Below, piece after piece: positions 1-11,184 of a stretch of 64,000 nucleotides of DNA. The notes below the pieces were generated by a model. It searched no databases. It had not been told where the DNA came from and saw nothing but the letters and a program-made list of their open reading frames with translations. Source of the DNA: Hofstenia miamia (taxonomy: Eukaryota > Xenacoelomorpha > Acoela); contig SCFE01000079.1 of the NCBI GenBank assembly GCA_004352715.1, positions 1,285,429 through 1,349,428 on the forward strand, written 5' to 3'. A program made the position numbers and the translations under genes. Positions within the stretch are counted from its first letter, which is position 1. Every line of letters begins with the position of its first letter.

Positions 1-420
1 AACTCGGGGGTAAAATATTTGTAAATGCAAAATTTCAGCCAAATTGGTCCAATATTAGTGAACAGCAATGATTTTGAATATCAGTTCTTTGAGGATATTT
101 AAATCATCTACAACAAATGTTTTCTTGTGATAACTTCTATATTTCCTGCATACTTATCTCAATCAGACAAAAGTCACCAAAAACATTGAATTTGTTTACA
201 GAAGATGAAGCGGTAAGTGTTTTGTTAGACAATATTAGGAAATATGCATATGAACGCTAATCCTCTTCTGTTAAAGTGAAGAAATCCTGCGTGGATTCGG
301 TTCGATGATTTATTATGCTTGATGCCAGTTTTGCATCTGCAATATAGGCTGCCTTCGAAGAACATGACTCGCTTAATAAATTTAACGGTTGTGATTCTAC
401 AAACGTAAACACTATTCGAA
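1..420 (-). repeat. Partial copy of an unclassified long-TIR DNA element
   Basis: This stretch is, with scattered differences, the reverse complement of about 10800-11115. Position 1 falls inside the terminal inverted repeat of that element (AACTCGGGGGTAAAATATTT). The short ORF fragments read here on the minus strand match those of the fuller copy, so they are element sequence and not a host gene. The copy runs into the gap at 421 and its other end is not visible. Confidence 0.75.
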
Positions 421-1420
421 NNNNNNNNNNNNNNNNNNNNNNNNNNNNNNNNNNNNNNNNNNNNNNNNNNNNNNNNNNNNNNNNNNNNNNNNNNNNNNNN
501 NNNNNNNNNNNNNNNNNNNNNNNNNNNNNNNNNNNNNNNNNNNNNNNNNNNNNNNNNNNNNNNNNNNNNNNNNNNNNNNNNNNNNNNNNNNNNNNNNNNN
601 NNNNNNNNNNNNNNNNNNNNNNNNNNNNNNNNNNNNNNNNNNNNNNNNNNNNNNNNNNNNNNNNNNNNNNNNNNNNNNNNNNNNNNNNNNNNNNNNNNNN
701 NNNNNNNNNNNNNNNNNNNNNNNNNNNNNNNNNNNNNNNNNNNNNNNNNNNNNNNNNNNNNNNNNNNNNNNNNNNNNNNNNNNNNNNNNNNNNNNNNNNN
801 NNNNNNNNNNNNNNNNNNNNNNNNNNNNNNNNNNNNNNNNNNNNNNNNNNNNNNNNNNNNNNNNNNNNNNNNNNNNNNNNNNNNNNNNNNNNNNNNNNNN
901 NNNNNNNNNNNNNNNNNNNNNNNNNNNNNNNNNNNNNNNNNNNNNNNNNNNNNNNNNNNNNNNNNNNNNNNNNNNNNNNNNNNNNNNNNNNNNNNNNNNN
1001 NNNNNNNNNNNNNNNNNNNNNNNNNNNNNNNNNNNNNNNNNNNNNNNNNNNNNNNNNNNNNNNNNNNNNNNNNNNNNNNNNNNNNNNNNNNNNNNNNNNN
1101 NNNNNNNNNNNNNNNNNNNNNNNNNNNNNNNNNNNNNNNNNNNNNNNNNNNNNNNNNNNNNNNNNNNNNNNNNNNNNNNNNNNNNNNNNNNNNNNNNNNN
1201 NNNNNNNNNNNNNNNNNNNNNNNNNNNNNNNNNNNNNNNNNNNNNNNNNNNNNNNNNNNNNNNNNNNNNNNNNNNNNNNNNNNNNNNNNNNNNNNNNNNN
1301 NNNNNNNNNNNNNNNNNNNNNNNNNNNNNNNNNNNNNNNNNNNNNNNNNNNNNNNNNNNNNNNNNNNNNNNNNNNNNNNNNNNNNNNNNNNNNNNNNNNN
1401 NNNNNNNNNNNNNNNNNNNN
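421..1420. other. Assembly gap, exactly 1000 N
   Basis: The length is the same as four other gaps in the window, so it is probably a placeholder and not a measured size. ORFs reported across it are artefacts. Confidence 0.95.
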
Positions 1421-2793
1421 ATATATGGCCATTATTGATCAACATCTCGCCATAATCAAAATCCATAAATTTATTGTTACTTATACAGAATTTATATTTA
1501 ATTGCTAGAAAATTCTTAAATTTGTATGTTTGATTTATTTAAAGTAATTATTTTTAATTTTGTTAGATTTTTATGTGTAATTTATTATTTGTTAAGCATT
1601 TGGTTTCTAAATTATGTTAAGAATCACAAAGCTAGCTAAATTTTTAGTTAACAGATGCAAACATACGTAATTGCCACATTGATGGACAACTGCGCAGATG
1701 GTCCATTAATTAAAAGGAGTGTTCACTCTTAATTGGTTAACCGCCAGTGAATCACTGTGAAGTTATAAAAGGCATGCATGAAACCACAAAACAAGAGCAG
1801 TTTTTGACCGCAGATTCGATAAGATAAGAGTTTTGCCAATTTAACCAAGAGAAGTTGACGTAGTTCGAAGTTGATCGCTGAGAATAGTACATCGGGGGAA
1901 GAAGCAAATCGAAATGCCACCTGATCATATTCGTTTAGGTACAGGCACGTACCCTGGGTTTTCAGACGAGGGACATTTTTAGTCATGACCACGACTTAGA
2001 TTTTAAATTTTTCATTTTTTTACCGAAAATGTTTAGATTTAGCCAGTCAAAATCACTCTTGACAATCTGACGGGGGACATTCCACCAGGCCCCCCTTTGC
2101 GTACGCCACTGCTTAGGTAAACCGCAAACGAATCAACTTTTCTTGTCGAACCAATTAATATAAGAAACCACATTGGGGAATTCAAATTATTTCAAAATTA
2201 TCCCATCACATTGCGTGCTATAATATGTTAAGCAATAAAAGTTGTATGGTTTACGCAGGGCCTTAGACGAAATACTCCTACTAGTCGAAAATACTTTGAA
2301 ATCTTTAAACTTTCTTGAACATTTCTTTGCAAGAAATTGGAAAGATTTTCAAAGATTCTTTAAAGAAACTAAAGATTTTAAATTTTCTTAAAGGAAATTT
2401 AAAGATTTTAAATATTCTTAAAGAAACTGTAAGGATTATAAACATTCTTAAAGAAACTTTAAAGATTATTAAATATTCCTAGAGAAAATATAAAGATTAT
2501 TAATTATTCTTAAAGCAACTTCTAAGACATTACAATAAATGTAAAATTTACAAATTATTCTATAATGAAATAATCTTAACAAAATTATTACAAAATTTAT
2601 AAAAAACATAAAAATAAGGATAGTGAACTTACTCTGTATTGACAATACCAGTGCTTCTCTATATGCATGAATTTCATCCCTCAAGTCATCGCGAAATTAG
2701 TTCTAACCATAATTTGCATTAAATATATAACATAGAGTCACATAAAAATGGAATAAATCACATTTTCCATTTTTGTTATTAATATTTTAGTTT
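1421..2793. other. AT-rich non-coding stretch with transposon debris
   Basis: No convincing coding sequence. A GC-richer patch at about 2070-2115 ends in GCGTACGCCACTG, which resembles the end of a hAT-type element, but no partner end was found. An AT-rich simple repeat follows. Confidence 0.5.
2295..2530. repeat. AT-rich degenerate minisatellite
   Basis: About seven imperfect units of roughly 30-33 bp, each containing AAAGATT, TTAAA and ATTCTTAAAGAAACT-like blocks. Because AAAGA and TCTTT alternate, the strand is also locally self-complementary. Confidence 0.6.
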
Positions 2794-3793
2794 NNNNNNN
2801 NNNNNNNNNNNNNNNNNNNNNNNNNNNNNNNNNNNNNNNNNNNNNNNNNNNNNNNNNNNNNNNNNNNNNNNNNNNNNNNNNNNNNNNNNNNNNNNNNNNN
2901 NNNNNNNNNNNNNNNNNNNNNNNNNNNNNNNNNNNNNNNNNNNNNNNNNNNNNNNNNNNNNNNNNNNNNNNNNNNNNNNNNNNNNNNNNNNNNNNNNNNN
3001 NNNNNNNNNNNNNNNNNNNNNNNNNNNNNNNNNNNNNNNNNNNNNNNNNNNNNNNNNNNNNNNNNNNNNNNNNNNNNNNNNNNNNNNNNNNNNNNNNNNN
3101 NNNNNNNNNNNNNNNNNNNNNNNNNNNNNNNNNNNNNNNNNNNNNNNNNNNNNNNNNNNNNNNNNNNNNNNNNNNNNNNNNNNNNNNNNNNNNNNNNNNN
3201 NNNNNNNNNNNNNNNNNNNNNNNNNNNNNNNNNNNNNNNNNNNNNNNNNNNNNNNNNNNNNNNNNNNNNNNNNNNNNNNNNNNNNNNNNNNNNNNNNNNN
3301 NNNNNNNNNNNNNNNNNNNNNNNNNNNNNNNNNNNNNNNNNNNNNNNNNNNNNNNNNNNNNNNNNNNNNNNNNNNNNNNNNNNNNNNNNNNNNNNNNNNN
3401 NNNNNNNNNNNNNNNNNNNNNNNNNNNNNNNNNNNNNNNNNNNNNNNNNNNNNNNNNNNNNNNNNNNNNNNNNNNNNNNNNNNNNNNNNNNNNNNNNNNN
3501 NNNNNNNNNNNNNNNNNNNNNNNNNNNNNNNNNNNNNNNNNNNNNNNNNNNNNNNNNNNNNNNNNNNNNNNNNNNNNNNNNNNNNNNNNNNNNNNNNNNN
3601 NNNNNNNNNNNNNNNNNNNNNNNNNNNNNNNNNNNNNNNNNNNNNNNNNNNNNNNNNNNNNNNNNNNNNNNNNNNNNNNNNNNNNNNNNNNNNNNNNNNN
3701 NNNNNNNNNNNNNNNNNNNNNNNNNNNNNNNNNNNNNNNNNNNNNNNNNNNNNNNNNNNNNNNNNNNNNNNNNNNNNNNNNNNNNNNNNNNNN
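2794..3793. other. Assembly gap, exactly 1000 N
   Basis: Placeholder-length gap directly in front of a Polinton-type terminal repeat. Whatever element interior belonged here is missing from the assembly. Confidence 0.95.
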
Positions 3794-3995
3794 AAGTAAA
3801 TGTGGGAAAGTAAAACTAAAAAAGTAAAAAAATGCAAACTAAATTAGGTCTCATAAATAACACAAAAACTAGTAAATGTACATGCATGACGTCAGTAAAA
3901 CACCTCCGTCGATATCCACGGCGTCTCAGGTCAAAAGCCGACCCTCTCGACCAATCAGAAAAAAGTGAGAAGGGCTTCGAGTCCCCTTTACTACT
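3794..3995 (+). repeat. Terminal inverted repeat of a Polinton/Maverick-type element, copy 1
   Basis: This is about 97% identical by eye to 18764-19004. It carries the same subterminal unit (GTAAATGTGGGAAAGTAAAA), the same central block and the same outer end, ...CCCCTTTACTACT. Read inward, the terminus begins AGTAGTAAAGGGG; an AG start is the known terminal rule for Polintons. The six bases outside the end are GTTTTC, the candidate target-site duplication. The conceptual ORF through this block is a by-product of the repeat. Confidence 0.8.
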
Positions 3996-5373
3996 GTTTT
4001 CAAATGTTAGATATTTTTATTTGTTAGTGAGTTATCAGTGTTTGCAATTTTATTGAGCAAACCATCGCAGGTTTCACAGATATATCTGCGTTAATAATCT
4101 GCACATGTTAAAGTTCTTAAATAAAGTTTATAATTACATATTATTATCTTCCAAATAAATAGCCCATTTACTCAATTGATGCAAAAATATTTTCAAATTA
4201 TAAAATTAAATGCATAATAAATTATTTCTGTTGCAAACTATTTATTACAAGTTTGATTATTCAATTCAACATCACTTTCACATCATTGACCGATTGACCC
4301 ACATGAAGATCTAGCAGCAAATACAAAAATAAAGTCATTTTCAATCAAAATTTATATTGCTAAACTACACTTGTATGCTCCCCTATTGCAATAGAAAAGA
4401 TATGCAAACATTTACAACAAACATGTGCATCATATTTTGGTTTGTGTACATGTTTTATAATTGTATAAACTACGGATAGCGTTAAATATTAGACAAAGGG
4501 AAATACCACTAATTATAATGCGATAATGTGAGTAAGTATGAATTGCAGTAGCTTATCCATGAACATTCAAAGACCCTTTTATTTCGAGACTGTATGCGTT
4601 TTATAATCTTTTTTTTATTAGACGTTTATTAGTCTTTTGTGAAAGCTTAATACAGGTAGTGTTTTGCAATGCCCAGGGGAGGTGTCAATCAGGAGGGTAA
4701 CGGGCATGACAACGGGCTGACCCTGGCCGCCTGTTGCCTTACTAACGGGTTGGGCGGACACAGTCGCAAAATGTTTTTCCAGAAACTTATCTGAATATTT
4801 GCGTTTTGTACTTGTTTGTTTTAAGGGTTAATGTTTAGCAAAGAAATTTTTTTGAACACGCAAAATGGAAACAAATTTGAATTTTAACATGAAAATGTTT
4901 AAAATTTAATAATAACATTGCATTTAATTAAAAGAACAATAAAATTTTTTTAACAATATTATGTTATATTATTAGTTGGTCATTAGAAAATCGTAATTTC
5001 ATATCTTAAAACATTGCGTTATTATCTTAGAACACACGTCTGTAAAGCACATTTAAAGAAATGCAAGACTTTAAAGATGGGTTTTAATGAGTAATGTACT
5101 TTTAAGGTAACTAAAGCACTCGTTTACATGGGTTATGAAGCCAAACAAATAAATATTTTAATTTGTTTACACACATTTTTCCTATTTTCTCATTCAATGT
5201 ACCTTTTTTATAATTATATTTCAAATGTTTACTAAATATCAAGAGCTATGAAAAAATATCGGGATAAAACGACCCTCATTTAATGGTATTATGTAGCGAG
5301 CCGAGCTTAGAACCAATAGCGTTAAAAACAATAAAATAATAAAACAAATACAGTACACAAAAGACAAAACATT
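3996..5373. other. Non-coding interval downstream of ovo
   Basis: AT-rich with no recognisable coding sequence. A GC-richer patch at about 4660-4770 (cagggga, gggcatgac, cggacacag motifs) looks like a small non-autonomous transposon fragment of the same style as the GC-rich patches near 46.6 and 49.2 kb. Confidence 0.5.
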
Positions 5374-7248
5374 TCACACTTTGTTTGGGTTTGAAGAACG
5401 CGAACTTGACCCCTGAGTTATTTCCTTGAGCTTTCGAATCTTTTCGATTTTTAGCTCGCGTGCTTTATCTCTGCGAAATATAAGCCAAGCACTATCAGGA
5501 TGTTCTAATCGAATATGCGCTTGATAATCACTTCCAGATTTGGATATGAAACTACAGTCCTAAACAAGAAATGTTGATTGCAAGCCCGATTCCTTATAAA
5601 AAAAATTATAAAAAGCACAAACTTACCTCACAAACATAAATTTTGCTTCGTCGTTCTTTGAATCCATAATTTAATTTAATGGAATGAATCTTCTTAAGAT
5701 GTAATTCAAGTGAACATCTTTGAGTGAAAGCCTTCTCGCATAAATCACATGTATAAGGACATACACCTAAACAGAAGTTTAATAGGTAAGTTTCAAGGCC
5801 TTCACTGATTTTCTGTAGTGACCTCAAAATTTGGCAGTTCCCAAGAATGGCAAATTTCGTCGAAACTATTTTAATATAATCAGTTTTCTTTACATGATTA
5901 AATACTTTTTGGCTAGCCTAGTAAGAATTTTAAAACTTCCTTAGATATTAACCCATCTATTGACAAAGTGTTCATCTGTAAGGGTAAAATTTTCAGCCAA
6001 AATTTATTCCTGTAGCTGAAATGCATGAAAAGTAAATTTTTGGGAACACTTTCAAATTCTTTCCTTTAACAATGTGTTATATTATTCAAACAAAAATTTA
6101 AATAACAACAAGAACTGCTTCTTAGAAATTTTAGATTAACATCACTTGTATTTTAGCATACCAAATTGGGGAATCATAAATGTATTATAGACATTCTTTT
6201 TATATAAAAGTTAGTATTGAATGGCGTAGTTGCTGTGATGTTGGCAATTATATTAGCAGTAAAATTTCAAATAATGCATTCATTTTAACGTAGTTTCACA
6301 ATCTTAAAGTTAGAACATTACAACTGATTCATATTTTTAGCTTAAATATTTAATAGATGCAGAAACTGCTAATTACAAGCTTTATATTTAATACAAAAAT
6401 GCATGTAATATATATTTGTAAACTCTCATACCCGTGTGAATGCGAACATGTCGCTTTAAATCAAATATATCGTTGAATGATTTGTCACAATACCAACAAC
6501 CATAGACGCGTTCTCCGTGACACTTCATATGCCTCTTGAGTATTCTTCGAAGAGAAAACTGTTTTTTACACTCTTCACAAATAAACGGTTTCGATGAATT
6601 TGTAGTTGATACTGTATTATCTGCCTTCGGTTGTTTTACATTTTCTCTATTGGAAGTAGAAGGCAACTCACTACTTTGAACAACTTCCTGAGGTGGATTA
6701 TATGATGATGCGAAATGATGATTTGTCATATTGCTAAAATTAATATCATTCGAAATTCCGTTTGTACGAAAAGCCACCGGTGGCTGTAGAGTTGTGAAGT
6801 TATTCGCAATCATTTCATGGTACTTTGCAAAACTTCTATAGTAAGTACCGCTAGGAAACAATTGCGGATACATAAATGGATAAGTAGGATACATCAATCC
6901 GAAATTATCAGGAATCGTAGATGGAATCGGCACAAATGGATTCATATACATGAGCGGTGTTGTTGATGAGGCTGCATATGCTCCTGTCTTTGTAGCATCA
7001 TTCTGCTGGACCAGCTAAAGTGATTCAATAAGCAAGTCTGTTTAAAATAAATTGCATAAACAGTTTTATATAGAATGTAGAATCTGTGAATCGCAATATA
7101 ATATTTCGGTAGAAATAGGATATACTTACGTCATCCGCTTTATTTGGCAAAGTTTCGTCCCAATTCCTTCTGTCGTATGTTTCATGGCGACTAGTTTCTA
7201 TTTCGGTAATATTCGTGCTGTTTGATACATTTTTGCCACTATCTCCAT
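5374..7248 (-). CDS. ovo: Ovo/OVOL-type C2H2 zinc-finger transcription factor (5' end not found)
   Basis: Nuclear DNA-binding regulator of the Ovo/Shavenbaby/OVOL family, known for roles in germline and epidermal differentiation. Exons on the minus strand are 7130-7248, 6432-7014, 5627-5766 and 5374-5559. All junctions are GT/AG and the phases fit, giving 341 residues plus a stop. The large exon has a Met/Pro/Tyr/Ser/Asn-rich region followed by finger 1 (CEECKKQF...HMKCH) and finger 2 (CWYCDKSFNDIFDLKRH, then HTG). The next exon has finger 3 (CDLCEKAFTQRCSLELH). It also holds a linker with KERRSKIYVCE, which runs into finger 4 in the last exon (CEDC...HIRLEH). The FNDIFDLKRHVR and KAFTQRCSLE...KKIH blocks are diagnostic of Ovo. 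The first visible exon begins in mid-codon at an acceptor, so at least one 5' exon with the start codon lies upstream and was not recognised. The C-terminal tail after finger 4 is basic (RRDKARELKIEKIRKLKE). Confidence 0.93.
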
Positions 7249-7778
7249 CTAAGATTTAAATTTAGAGCATTAATTTGCAGATGAAACAAAAAAACCAAAC
7301 ACAAATTTATATTATAACGTTTAAAACTGCATTATTTTTACTACTACTCAAGAACGTTTGCTTCTTCAAATGTGCATCCAACACCTTAAAATATATTTCT
7401 ATAAATATTTGATGTCAAGAATTGTGGAAAATGTCTATTGTGAACCGAAAAGCCTGGATTATTTCAAAGACAGGTCTGTTCAGTGATGGACATTTAATAA
7501 TTAAACTGTACTCGATCGAACCACCAACCAGACAAACAATTTTATCAACTGAACGAACTCTTGATTCCCTTACCCTACCCGACTACAAAATCATTTAGGG
7601 AAATGATTCGTTAAATACTCCTATGCAAATGAATTCATTAAGCGTCTGCAGACAATTAGAGCTGTTTAATAAATCCTTAATATTCATATTTTGTGAGCAA
7701 TATAGTCTCTAATGCGATTAAGTAGTAATGCATAAAATTATATTTACAAATCTTTATATATATATATATATATATATA
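7249..7778. other. Upstream/intronic region of ovo, nothing recognised
   Basis: No exon with Ovo-like sequence was found. It ends in an (AT)n run at about 7755-7778, which is also the insertion point of the Tc1-like element. Confidence 0.5.
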
Positions 7779-8914
7779 CTAATGGAAAAAAGAATTCGGT
7801 GACCCATTATTTGCCATAAATATTTCTAAGAAATTGATGCCAAGAAAGTCATAGTTCATTTTTAATTAGATTTGGGGTTGCAGAAAGAGGAATTCATCTT
7901 ATAGAGCGACTTCGAAGTACTGTCGGGGATATCATCAGACGCTTCAATTCTGAAAACATCATTGCCACGAAGCCAAATTCCAGAAGACCAAAACCTATCA
8001 AGAGCTATTATGTGCCTTTGAAAGAGAAATCCCAGGAAGACTTCAGAGGAATTTGGCAAGGAATCAGCTGATGGTCACCTCGTGACAGAAACATCCTGAA
8101 GAATTACTCAATTGGGATTTTCGTGGCACCTAGAAAGCCATTCTTAACCTCAAAGATTACGCCAGGTGAGGTGGGAAAATTTAATGAGAGACAATTCATT
8201 TGAACATTGGTCTAATGTTATATTTTCAGATGAATAAAGTTTGAGCTATACTCTTCGAAAGAATGCTGATAAAGAGACCAACTGGGCAGAAGTTCAGATT
8301 CTTGCCACAACTTACTTGGAAACCATGAATTATGGTAGAAAGTCTGTAATGCTATGGGGCGCAATAGGGAAGTGTGGCTTTCGCAAGATTGTTCACATCA
8401 CTGGTACTCTCCCAACTCTTAATATGCTAGGATTCTAGAAAGAGAACTCTTGCCACTCGTTACATGTGATTCAATGTATCAGCAGGATGGTGCTCTATGT
8501 CGTACCTCAAAAGAAATGACCAATTTCCTCCACAATAATGGGGTTGCTATCCTTGCTGACTGTGCTGGCCAATCTCCAGAACTTAACATTATCTAAAATA
8601 TGTGGAAAGAGGTCAAATATCGTATTGGACAGCATACTCTTCACACTGAAGATGAGCTGTGGAGCGCAATAAAGAAAGAATTGTATGCAATTCCCAACAG
8701 CTTTAGTGAAAAACTTTTTGCTTCAATCCCTGATCGCCTTGAAGCTGTTATTCGCTCAAAGGAGCCCCCAACAAAATATTAGAAGAGACAATTTTGTTGC
8801 AAAGTGCTTGTATTGCATCAATTATTAATTTTTGTATCTTATTTTCAATTTACTTTTTTCGGATATGCTCATTTGTTAAAATTTTTCAGGTGGCCGAATA
8901 CATTTTTCCAATAC
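7779..8914 (+). mobile_element. Degenerate Tc1-like transposon
   Basis: Imperfect inverted ends of about 26 bp (20 matches) frame the element: TAATGGAAAAA..TTCGG on the left and the complement of CCGAATACATTTTTCCAATA on the right. The interior encodes a decayed IS630/Tc1/mariner transposase in several frames. Landmarks are VIFSDE at about 8218-8235, SVMLWGAIGKCGF at about 8343-8385, QQDGALCR at about 8480-8505 and AGQSPELNII at about 8567-8594. The family pattern is QSPDLNPIENLW, and here the catalytic Glu codon is TAA, giving NII-stop-NMW. An additional stop follows FSDE. The element cannot make an active transposase. Confidence 0.85.
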
Positions 8915-9812
8915 AAGTTTTCTAATTTTGATTAAAAATTAATATTTTATGGTATTAGATATACAAATTTTCTATTCTTAATCAAAGTAAAACTTAGTTA
9001 TAATTTTAGGCACACTCTATCCAATTAATGTTCATTATTTATTCAAAATATCAAGGTTTTCGCATACATATTTCCAGCACTGTATATATATATATATATA
9101 TTCAAAATAAATATATTGCAATATTTTCATTAATTGAAAGCTACCTATTTTAAGCAAGGAAAATTAATTTTTCTTGCTATCAGGCATTTTGCAAGCTTTC
9201 GGCAAACTAAGTTTGACCATTGTTTCTAATGCTCTGGTAGCTTAGCCTGTGTCAGATTTTCACATTAATTGTACATATATCTGAGTACGTAAACATATGT
9301 CTAGCCATATTTTCCGCATATTCCAAGTTGCAAAAATTCTTTTTTTCAGCAGAGGGACCCAATTCTAGCATCTATTGAAATCTGTTGATGTGAATTGACA
9401 TGGAATTACAATGAATCATTTAAAATACTATTAGAATCGTTTCACAATTGACGAATTCTTTGAATTTCATTCGATATCTCAATTGATTGTCTCTCATCAA
9501 TGACATTAGGAAGCATTGTTCATTTCTAAGCTGTATGCACATCAATTAAATATTGCAACAAGCTAAAAAGCTGTTTATTTCTTAAACAAAGCTAAGAAAA
9601 AAAATAAAATTACAAAAAACACCTTTAAAAAATATTGCAATATATTGCAATTTATTGCAATATTATTGTGATTAAATTTGGCGCCAATATATACATTGCA
9701 ATATAGTTATTGCAATATATTGCATTAGCAATATATTATTGAAACGCCTTGATATATATATATATATATATATATATTAGGGTGGGTTGCTAAAAATCTT
9801 TTTTTTATTTCA
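8915..9812. other. AT-rich spacer with TTGCAATA-type simple repeats
   Basis: No coding sequence. Contains (TA)n at about 9084-9100 and 9751-9777, and a cluster of TATTGCAATATATTGCAAT motifs at about 9630-9735. The sequence CAGCACTGTA at 9076-9086 resembles a Tc1-family terminus but has no visible partner. Confidence 0.5.
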
Positions 9813-11137
9813 GCTTGCCTCGCGTGGTTTTAGGTAACTAGGGCAAAAACATATGTATGCCAACTTTCAGCCAATTAGGTTCAATATTGACCTAGCGAAA
9901 ATGACTTTGACATTTTTGAAAAAATTCAAAAATACCAAAAATTAAAAATTCATGTGTGATTAAATGAACTACTATAAAAGTAAAATAATTATGAATTTAG
10001 GTTTTAAGGTTGTTCAAATCATGCAAGGCAACTATTTTCTCTTAACAATTTTGTTTAATGTTCCATGCACATCACAACCAGTCGAAACATCGCCAAAACA
10101 TTGAATTTGAATATTATTACAAAAATTAGATTCCTCATTGAAAAAAATCTTATTTGCATGTACTTCAGGCTCGAGAATAAGTTCTAGTGCAAATTTTCAT
10201 CATTGATTTAGCGGACCCAAACCCACATACGATTCTATGTAAAAGGCTTTCAATGTTTTTAGCAGGCTTGGTTAGAATAGTTCAACAAGATGGACAAATC
10301 GTTACTTAAAGGTAACACTAGTAGAAATAGGGTTAACTGCGAACATGTTGACAACCAAACTTGATACTTTCAGTTACTATTTTGGTAGCTCTTTCAATGG
10401 ATTGCATGTAGCATTGAAATTTTCCGACGTAATAACTTTGCATTTCGTATCTTTTCCGATTGAAAATTTCCTAGTTCTGCAGTAATATGGCCTCGCTTAT
10501 ATGTTGGTTCACATTTGATGTTGAACCACAACGGGGCATAATTAGGTACAATAAAGCTTACAAATCGAAATTTTTTGCATTTTCAAACTATGCAAAAAAT
10601 AATTTACATATTTGTAATACCAAAGTAAACAATATTGTTTTGAACGATATATCTCCAGAATTGTCACCATCTAGTTTCACAAAAGATGCCGGAGTGGAAG
10701 ATCATTAGTATGCCACATGCATATGAGCCACAATACTCCTGTGTTCAAGATTTTACTCAAGTAAAGCAAGTAAAGGAATAATGCCTCCTCTTCAAACAGT
10801 GTTTACATTTTTAGAACCATTAAATTTATTAAGCGAGTCATGTTATTCGAAGGCAGTGTATATTGTAGATGCAACACTGGCATCACGCATATTAAATCAT
10901 CGAACCGAATCCACGCAGGATTTCTTCACTTTAACAGAACAGGATTAGCATTCATATGCATACTTCCTAATATTGTCTATCAAAACACAAGAAAATTGTT
11001 GTAAATGATCTAAATATCTTCAAAGAACTTATATTCGAAATCATTGTTGCTCACCAATATTGGGCCAATTTGGCTAAAATTTTGCATTTACAAATATTTT
11101 ACCCCCGAGTTACCCAAAACCACACGAGGCAAATCCT
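9813..11137. mobile_element. Unclassified DNA element with long terminal inverted repeats
   Basis: The left end (TTGCCTCGCGTGGTTTTAGG, from about 9814) is mirrored at about 11136 by the complement of TTGCCTCGTGTGGTTTTGGG. Similarity continues inward for about 75 bp, including AGCCAAW and CAATATTG blocks. The interior has a 73-codon ORF at 10487-10708 and in-frame traces up to about 10947 (LNLLSESCYSK, NHRTESTQDFFTLTEQ) interrupted by stops. I do not recognise the encoded family. The right half recurs inverted at 1-420, and an internal part recurs at about 29225-29440, so it is a multicopy family. Confidence 0.65.
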
Positions 11138-11152
11138 TAATGTAAATATAAA

Positions 11153-11184
<32 letters not shown>

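Noticed and set aside
225-1466. Long ORFs spanning the 1000-N gaps, also at 2779-3837, 15052-16570, 46547-47820 and 62186-63267
   Set aside because: They exist only because N runs contain no stop codons; the flanking codons are repeat or TIR sequence.
3832-4056. ORF reading MTSVKHLRRYPRRLRSK in the Polinton terminal repeat, repeated at 18895-19149
   Set aside because: It is the terminal repeat itself in translation; it is open in both copies only because they are near-identical.
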